Positions 20,607 through 25,543 of a stretch of DNA of 25,543 bases are shown here, one piece after another; position 1 is the first letter of the stretch; every line of letters begins with the position of its first letter. The notes under the pieces were generated by a model. That model saw only the letters and a program-made list of their open reading frames with translations. It had not been told where the DNA came from and ran no database searches. Source of the DNA: a virus; the IMG/VR virus record IMGVR_UViG_3300022074_000339, positions 1 to 25,543 of that record; one strand, given 5' to 3'. Position numbers and translations under genes: made by a program.

Positions 20607-21004
20607 TATTGTCTACTCTTTTTTTCCATCATTGGATCATCAATTTTTACAGATTGCATACCTTGACCCATTCTTCTAGTACTAGCTCTCCTTCTCATAG
20701 AAAGATCAGTATCTTGTGCAACTACTTTTTGAAAGGCATCACTAAGAGCTTGGTTGTAATCATTCATAGTGTAACTGCTGATGTCAAACTCAACTACTTG
20801 ACCATCTCTTCCTTTGATTCTTATTTTTTGAGGTTGTTCACTTGGGTTCGCTGCTAGTCCCATATCACGAAGACCATCTATTAATTGTTTTTGAAGTGGT
20901 TCTTGACTGTGCATATAAGTTTTAAAAGGCCCTGCCATTTCTGACATAGCAACCTCTAACTCTTCTTTGATAATTTTTTTTAGTTGCTTTTTAGTTAATT
21001 TCAT
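20606..21004 (-). CDS. Unknown protein with the shared N-terminal tag
   Basis: This 132-residue protein is not recognised. It opens with MKLTKKQLKKIIKEELE, the same tag as four other proteins here; its second glutamate site reads AMSE, a poorer match to the (L/I)-x-E cleavage rule. The remainder is soluble and basic towards the C-terminus, with a run of charged and Met-rich residues (RRRASTRRMGQGMQ). Its stop overlaps the ATG of the following membrane-protein gene as TAATG, so the two are translationally coupled. No function is proposed beyond possible co-packaging with the head. Confidence 0.75.
   Translation of the reverse strand: MKLTKKQLKKIIKEELEVAMSEMAGPFKTYMHSQEPLQKQLIDGLRDMGLAANPSEQPQKIRIKGRDGQVVEFDISSYTMNDYNQALSDAFQKVVAQDTDLSMRRRASTRRMGQGMQSVKIDDPMMEKKSRQ
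20939..21004 (-). other. N-terminal tag, copy 2
   Basis: Residues 1-22 of the 132-residue protein: MKLTKKQLKKIIKEELE followed by VAMSE. The IKE site is kept; the second is MSE. Confidence 0.65.
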
Positions 21005-21024
21005 TTTTTATTCTCCATAAGACT

Positions 21025-21058
21025 AAAGCCTAGATAGCTTTTACACTAAATAGGCTTT
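21025..21058 (-). repeat. Inverted repeat after SbcCD
   Basis: Two perfect 8-base arms (AAAGCCTA and TAGGCTTT on the minus strand) flank an 18-base loop in the gap between the SbcCD stop and the next gene. The loop side carries CTATTTAGT, a variant of the intergenic motif. No strong T-run follows, so a terminator is uncertain; RNA processing or a weak terminator are both possible. Confidence 0.4.
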
Positions 21059-21068
21059 TAATATAGAT

Positions 21069-24000
21069 TTAGCAGTTTACTTTTGCATAACCACCGACTT
21101 TTTGTATATCAATTGTTTTGTCAACACAATCTTTTAAAACATCAAGATGAGAGATTAACAACACGGTTTTAAACTTATCTTTTATCATATCTATTAATCT
21201 TACAAAACCTTCCATATGCTCTTGATCTAACGCCGTAGCAGGTTCATCCATTATGAATATGGTAGATTTAGGTAAGTTGGTTATTTCAATTAAGGCAAGC
21301 CGGATTGCCATAGCTGCTATAGTCTTCTCTGCACCTGATCCCATTGAGATTGGGCGAGAATTGTACTTGGGATGTTTTATGTTTATGTCCAAATTTCGAC
21401 CATCTTCTTCAAACATAACTTCAAAATCAACAATGTTTGCAAGACACTTTTGGATCTCCTCATTGATAAGAGATAGTTTTTGCTTGATAATCTCATAGGC
21501 TATACCATTAGGGTGCATGCAACGCATAAACAACTCATAGGCAATAAATGATTCTTCTAGTGCATCTTGTTCTCGCTTTTCAACATGAAGCCTTTTGATG
21601 GTACTCTTTACTGCTCCAAGCTCAACAAGATAATCTTGTATCTTTTTATCACATTTTTCTTTTCTTTGTTTAGCCTCAGACATTTTTGTCTTAACTGCAT
21701 TCTTTGATTTTATAAGAGAAGAAAGGTTTTCTATAGCTTGTCGATTGATATTGTACTCATCTCTTTGTTGTTCAAGAGAAGTTTTTTGGTTACCCATCAA
21801 AGATATTTTAGACACAAGGGACTCATTAGTTATCTCTAAATTCTTATTAATAGAAACAAATTTATCTCTCTTCGCTATATTATTATCTAATGTTTGCAAC
21901 TCTTTTTCAGCAGAATCTTTATCAAGGCCAAATATTTTAAGTTCCCAACCATCAATAATTTTTTCTACTTCCTCGATCTCTTCTTCAAGTGTTGGAAGAT
22001 AGTTTTTTGCTTTTGTGGCGTCTTTGACAAACTTGTTGTCACAACAGTATTTACAGTCAGGATCATACTCATGATCGTGAAGCATATTGATCTTTTTGTG
22101 TGTTTGTTTTTCTTTGTTTTTTAGGGCCCTGAGTTCCTGTCTAGAAGCTGTTAGAGATTCTTCAAACTCCTTACACTGCTCTAAGATTTGCGTTAACCTA
22201 TGCTTGTTTATGGAGCTTGCAATATCGTCTGCTTGTTCAATAGCAAGTTGATTTTGTTTTATTTCTTGTTTGTTCTCAGAAACTTTAACACCAGCTTTGT
22301 GTATGTTAATATCAAGGCGATCAATCTCGTCTTCTAACTCGTCTATATCAATAATAGTTTGAGGGATAGAGTTTATTTCTTCTTCTATTTTTACAAACTC
22401 TTCAAGCAATTCTTCATAGCGATGATTATGTTTTTTACACAAATCAGTTTGTCGATCTATATCATCATTAATTTCTTCTATCTCTTCTTGTTTTGCAACA
22501 AGCAATTCAGTGATCTTTTTGCTTTTGAATCTTTTTATCAAAGTGGATATTTCTGATGAGTCTTTCTTTGCAAAATTTAACTTTTGCTCAAAAATATCAA
22601 GATCAAGAAATTTAGCTAATTTGTTCTTTCTTTTTGTTGACCCTTCTTTAATAAAAGCAAGGGAGTCTAACTGTGAAGCCATTGAAGTAATCATAAAGTC
22701 TTCAATATTGCCAAAGATCTTTCTTATGTTTGCTTCTGTATCTTTTACAGAGTCACCATTACAAGAACTATTGGTAGTGAGATTGTGGAAATCAAGATCA
22801 CCAGAGGCCACAGGGACGGACTTTCCTTTGACGGTCTTAAAAGATTTATTAAGATTCCGAGTGATTTGGTAATTTTGACCGTCTGCCTCGACCACCATCT
22901 TGATAGTGGCTTTAGCTTTATTTTGATTGACGAGATAAACGTTCTTCTTCTCGGCTTTGCTGGTTCCGCCATAAATGCCATAAAGAGCAGAATCAATAAC
23001 AGAAGACTTCCCACTGTAGTTCTTGCCAAAAATGCCAACAGTCCCAACAAGATTTGCAAAGTCCAAAGAATTGTCTTGTCCATAATTAAAAAGATTTGAA
23101 AACTCCATCTCTTTAATATTCCATTTGACGTTTCTTCTGACCTCTTCAACTTTCTCGACCTCTTTATTGTATTTAGTATTTAAATCTAACACTTGACTCA
23201 TCAAGTCCTCATTTAGTTCATAATCTTCTAAATATTCTCGAATATACCTTTCTTGAACGGAAACATCACGCATGTTTTCTATTTTATGCTCTTGACCATC
23301 CGAGGATGTAAAATTAGACGTTCCTTTGTTTAAAAAGGACAATGACACCGGATTGTATTTAGAACGTGCTAAATCAGTAATCTTGCGGATAGAAGAGCTA
23401 TCCATATTTACAGTTGAGATCATACGTAATCTACACCCATGTGGTATGTGATAATGTTCTGGAATCTGTCCTTTATTATCAAGTTTGACTGTTATAAATG
23501 GACGTGGGTTTGTAAAGGTAATATGTTGACAGCTGAAGTCGTCACCAGATTTGATTGTCCATAGCTTATAACCTTTTCTTCCATCTTCTGAGAAGTTTTG
23601 CTGAATTGTTGATCCGGCATATTGTACCCGCCCTTCTGTGTCAAGAATCTGTGGTTTATGAATATCCCCTAGCATAACATATTGATGGTCTTTAAAGATA
23701 TTTATATCGTCATCTCCGTGTTCCATAGCCCAACCTGATCCTGTTGTGGATCCCATAATTGCGCCGTGATAAAGAGCAATATTTATATCACCAGTTTTTG
23801 GTCTCATCCAAGCGTCTCTATCAAAGATAGACAAAACATTGAATGATAAACCAGACTGAGGTGACACACGTCCAGAGTTTTTTAACAGATGTAACTGTGG
23901 ATGATTCAGGGCGTTGACTATTGGTGAAATTGCGTCTTCCCTATCAGAGTTCTTAAGATTACCATCGTGATTTCCAAGAATGATATAGGTAGGTGCAATG

Positions 24001-24209
24001 TCTGCTAGGTTCTTTAAAAATTCAGAAGCCAAAGCAAAATATTCTGGTGACAACTGTGTCTTTGTGTGGGCCAAGTCACCGCAATGAACAATATAGTCAG
24101 GCTTTTGACTTAGCAATTTTTTATATATCTGATTGAACACAAATCTGTATTCATCATGAAATTTAAGATTACGAATATGTGTATCCGCAAAGTGTGCGAT
24201 CTTAATCAT
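21069..24209 (-). CDS. Single-chain SbcD-SbcC (Mre11-Rad50; T4 gp47-gp46) fusion nuclease
   Basis: This 1046-residue protein joins both halves of the recombination nuclease in one chain. Residues 1-350 are the SbcD/Mre11 phosphoesterase: D9-x-H11, GD45LAH48, GN80H81D82, H148 and GD182IH184 supply the metal ligands. Residues 361-1046 are SbcC/Rad50: Walker A GKNYSGKSS (395-403), a long coiled coil (about 560-890) with a zinc hook C719-K-Y-C722, a signature-like GSGAEK (957-962), Walker B IFIMDEP with D988 and E989, and the H-loop H1021. T4 encodes these as separate genes 47 and 46, which process DNA ends for recombination-dependent replication. Here no stop or frame change separates them. The signature GSGAEK departs slightly from the usual SGGE form. 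The gene has its own consensus promoter. The function is firm; the fusion is the unusual part. Confidence 0.93.
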   Translation of the reverse strand: MIKIAHFADTHIRNLKFHDEYRFVFNQIYKKLLSQKPDYIVHCGDLAHTKTQLSPEYFALASEFLKNLADIAPTYIILGNHDGNLKNSDREDAISPIVNALNHPQLHLLKNSGRVSPQSGLSFNVLSIFDRDAWMRPKTGDINIALYHGAIMGSTTGSGWAMEHGDDDINIFKDHQYVMLGDIHKPQILDTEGRVQYAGSTIQQNFSEDGRKGYKLWTIKSGDDFSCQHITFTNPRPFITVKLDNKGQIPEHYHIPHGCRLRMISTVNMDSSSIRKITDLARSKYNPVSLSFLNKGTSNFTSSDGQEHKIENMRDVSVQERYIREYLEDYELNEDLMSQVLDLNTKYNKEVEKVEEVRRNVKWNIKEMEFSNLFNYGQDNSLDFANLVGTVGIFGKNYSGKSSVIDSALYGIYGGTSKAEKKNVYLVNQNKAKATIKMVVEADGQNYQITRNLNKSFKTVKGKSVPVASGDLDFHNLTTNSSCNGDSVKDTEANIRKIFGNIEDFMITSMASQLDSLAFIKEGSTKRKNKLAKFLDLDIFEQKLNFAKKDSSEISTLIKRFKSKKITELLVAKQEEIEEINDDIDRQTDLCKKHNHRYEELLEEFVKIEEEINSIPQTIIDIDELEDEIDRLDINIHKAGVKVSENKQEIKQNQLAIEQADDIASSINKHRLTQILEQCKEFEESLTASRQELRALKNKEKQTHKKINMLHDHEYDPDCKYCCDNKFVKDATKAKNYLPTLEEEIEEVEKIIDGWELKIFGLDKDSAEKELQTLDNNIAKRDKFVSINKNLEITNESLVSKISLMGNQKTSLEQQRDEYNINRQAIENLSSLIKSKNAVKTKMSEAKQRKEKCDKKIQDYLVELGAVKSTIKRLHVEKREQDALEESFIAYELFMRCMHPNGIAYEIIKQKLSLINEEIQKCLANIVDFEVMFEEDGRNLDINIKHPKYNSRPISMGSGAEKTIAAMAIRLALIEITNLPKSTIFIMDEPATALDQEHMEGFVRLIDMIKDKFKTVLLISHLDVLKDCVDKTIDIQKVGGYAKVNC

Positions 24210-24238
24210 AAATCCTCCGTAATTAATTAAGTATGTTT

Positions 24239-24267
24239 ATTATAACACATTACGAAAGCTTTGTCAA
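24239..24267 (-). promoter_or_regulatory. Consensus sigma70-type promoter for the SbcCD fusion
   Basis: On the minus strand a perfect -35 box TTGACA (plus-strand core 24262-24267) is followed after 17 bases by a perfect -10 box TATAAT (24239-24244). The start codon lies about 30 bases downstream, behind a CGGAGG ribosome site. The exact consensus and ideal spacing point to strong use of the unmodified host polymerase, as expected for an early gene. Confidence 0.85.
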
Positions 24268-24273
24268 GTCAAT

Positions 24274-24534
24274 TTATAATTTTTTAATACGTTCACCTAT
24301 TTGATAAGCCTTAGATGACAAAGCTTGGTACATATCACCACCAGCCTCAGACATACCTAGTTGCAACCAATCTACTTGTTTCATCATTTGGATCTGCTGT
24401 GGGTTCAATTCTTCAGCTTTAATTTTACCACTAAGTAGCATATTTATTAATTCATCAGAACTCATTTGCTCAGATATTAAAGCTTCAAGTTCTTCTTTGA
24501 TTATTTGTTTCAATTGTGTGTTTGTTAACTTCAT
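24274..24534 (-). CDS. Small unknown protein with the shared N-terminal tag
   Basis: This 86-residue protein is not recognised from any family. Its first 16 residues, MKLTNTQLKQIIKEEL, belong to the motif shared by five proteins in this window; the segment ends in LISE, which fits the (L/I)-x-E cleavage rule of T4-type prohead proteases. The rest is polar and helical with many Gln and Met and no membrane segment. The start is ATG with a clear AGGAG site. The gene sits alone between the primase and the SbcCD promoter. A role as a small packaged or scaffold-associated protein is inferred only from the tag. Confidence 0.75.
   Translation of the reverse strand: MKLTNTQLKQIIKEELEALISEQMSSDELINMLLSGKIKAEELNPQQIQMMKQVDWLQLGMSEAGGDMYQALSSKAYQIGERIKKL
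24469..24534 (-). other. N-terminal tag, copy 1
   Basis: Residues 1-22 of the 86-residue protein: MKLTNTQLKQIIKEELE followed by ALISE. Candidate protease sites are IKE and ISE. Confidence 0.65.
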
Positions 24535-24562
24535 ACTAGATCTCCTTAAAAAAACAATTTAC

Positions 24563-24571
24563 AATAAATAG
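24563..24571 (-). promoter_or_regulatory. Intergenic motif CTATTTATT, copy 1
   Basis: The plus strand reads AATAAATAG (minus CTATTTATT) directly after the primase stop codon and 28 bases before the next ATG. The form (A/G)ATAAATAG was found at four places in this window, all between genes and all in the same orientation. The plus-strand form resembles the T4 late promoter NATAAATA, but it would point away from the genes. Its function is unknown. Confidence 0.35.
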
Positions 24572-25507
24572 TTAGATAGCATTTAAAAGTTTATCAAAAA
24601 AGAAATAGTCTGGATCTATGGGCTGTGCTCTGTCTTTTGCGTTCTCGAATTGTCGAGGAGTCATAGAACCAACATCTTCAACAGTAGAAGTATCTATCTT
24701 GTAAACCTCCATGTCGTATTCAATCATCTTCTTGATCATCCACGATGCTTTCTTCTCCGCATCTTGGTCAAGTCCTATGTACACTGGTGTGTCATTTATC
24801 GCAAGAGCTTGAAACAAACGAGACTGTGGTCTAAGAGTTGAGCCAAGAATGGGAATGCCTTGTGTTCCTGTGACAAGAGCGTCAAAGGCTCCCTCAACAA
24901 TAACAACAGGTTCGTCCCAATCAATCATCAGCTCATTAAATATAATGTCTTTAGTTGTTCTTGGGTTTAGATACTTCATTTTGTGTCCGACAAACGAACG
25001 AGCAACAAAGAAGTTGGGATCTCCGTTAATATTAAATGATGGTATAATAATTCGTCCTCCGTATCTTCCTTCGGTGCAATAACCAATCTTCCATAATTTT
25101 ATTTGATCATCATCAATGCCTCGACTATAAAGATAATCAAGAGCTCTCTTTGATGAGCGAGGAAGTCGCTTGTTACAAAGTGAGATCATCTCTGATGGTA
25201 GATCGCATGTTGGCTCCTCTTGAATTTCGTTAACTTCTTTATATATTTTATCAAAGTCTGCAAGGTCGAGTCTTCCATCAAGTTCTAGCCATCTTTGTCG
25301 TTGTCTATATTCTCCGTAAGAGCGTACAATTCTATAAATGTTCTTTCCTCTAGTGTCACAGACCCAACATTTAAAGAAACCATTTGCAAAATTAACAGAT
25401 AGTTTCTTCTTGTGGTGCTTACAATAAGGACAATGATACAAGTGTTCATTACCTTTACGATGATAAGAACCGAGAATATCGGTTAGTATCTTTCTTTTTT
25501 CCTCCAT
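24572..25507 (-). CDS. DNA primase, CHC2 zinc finger plus Toprim (T4 gp61-like)
   Basis: This protein of 311 residues is predicted to make RNA primers for lagging-strand synthesis at the phage replication fork. The N-terminus has a zinc-finger pattern, C26-x2-C29 with C47-x2-C50, typical of CHC2-type primase zinc domains that read template DNA. A Toprim core follows: the acidic strand IVEGAFDA with E205, then GLDQDAE with D247 and D249, the expected metal-binding acidic residues. The length suits the T4 gp61/DnaG-like phage group, and no helicase domain is attached. The start is ATG with a CGGAGG site just upstream, and a promoter -10 element lies in the last bases of the window. It is the first gene of the block and is followed by a small tagged protein and the SbcCD fusion. 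The family call is firm; the specific gp61 equivalence is inferred. Confidence 0.9.
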   Translation of the reverse strand: MEEKRKILTDILGSYHRKGNEHLYHCPYCKHHKKKLSVNFANGFFKCWVCDTRGKNIYRIVRSYGEYRQRQRWLELDGRLDLADFDKIYKEVNEIQEEPTCDLPSEMISLCNKRLPRSSKRALDYLYSRGIDDDQIKLWKIGYCTEGRYGGRIIIPSFNINGDPNFFVARSFVGHKMKYLNPRTTKDIIFNELMIDWDEPVVIVEGAFDALVTGTQGIPILGSTLRPQSRLFQALAINDTPVYIGLDQDAEKKASWMIKKMIEYDMEVYKIDTSTVEDVGSMTPRQFENAKDRAQPIDPDYFFFDKLLNAI

Positions 25508-25526
25508 AATTTCCTCCGTGTTTTAT

Positions 25527-25532
25527 ACTATA
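25527..25532 (-). promoter_or_regulatory. Probable -10 element of the primase promoter (partial)
   Basis: The minus strand reads TATAGT here, preceded by TAATGTGT. The 12 bases TAATGTGTTATA are identical to those around the -10 box of the SbcCD promoter near 24.24 kb, so the same host-type promoter is likely. The -35 box would fall beyond the window edge, so this is only half a promoter. Confidence 0.5.
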
Positions 25533-25543
25533 ACACATTATGG

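Noticed and set aside
1-25543. tRNA genes, CRISPR arrays, insertion sequences, integrase or attachment sites
   Set aside because: No cloverleaf-like segment, regular spaced repeats, transposase, recombinase or flanking direct repeats was found. Gaps are too short to hide most of these.

Overview
The window reads as a block of late and replication genes from an AT-rich, tailed, T4-related (myovirus-type) phage. No cellular housekeeping genes are seen apart from a phage-borne ribosomal protein bS21. Every convincing gene is on the minus strand, so transcription runs from high to low coordinates. Start/stop overlaps (TAATG, ATGA) and strong AGGAG-type ribosome sites are the rule, and no gap reaches 300 bases. 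The low GC content, the bS21 gene and the style of the fibre genes suggest an uncultured marine phage. This host and habitat assignment is inference. The phage is only distantly T4-like: terminase, portal, prohead protease, primase and SbcCD are recognisable, but the gene order and accessory genes differ from T4.

Region by region, in transcription order: (1) 25.5-21.1 kb, DNA metabolism: a gp61-type primase and a single-chain fusion of SbcD (Mre11) and SbcC (Rad50) behind a consensus sigma70-type promoter. (2) 21.0-16.9 kb, a run of small genes: membrane and signal-peptide proteins that could form a lysis set, a DEDDh exonuclease, a zinc-ribbon protein and several unknowns. Five proteins between 24.5 and 16.9 kb begin with nearly the same 17-22-residue amphipathic segment. 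(3) 16.9-10.1 kb, DNA packaging and head: large terminase, a second consensus promoter, portal with a Gly-rich tail, unknown helical proteins, a small membrane protein, the prohead protease, a charged protein and bS21. No major capsid protein is present. (4) 10.1-0 kb, virion surface: a 151-residue putative structural protein, a 1554-residue adhesin-like protein built from a duplicated module with a cupredoxin-like domain inserted in its second copy, and four fibre-like proteins that share N- or C-terminal modules, the last ones separated by hairpin terminators.

The most interesting hypothesis is that the repeated N-terminal segment is a capsid-targeting or propeptide tag removed by the prohead protease encoded at 10.7-11.4 kb, as T4 internal proteins are tagged and cleaved by gp21. 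If so, this phage loads a set of proteins, including an exonuclease, into its head. Other points worth checking are the amicyanin-like copper-site spacing in the tail protein, the SbcD-SbcC fusion, and a short motif found in its full form only between genes.
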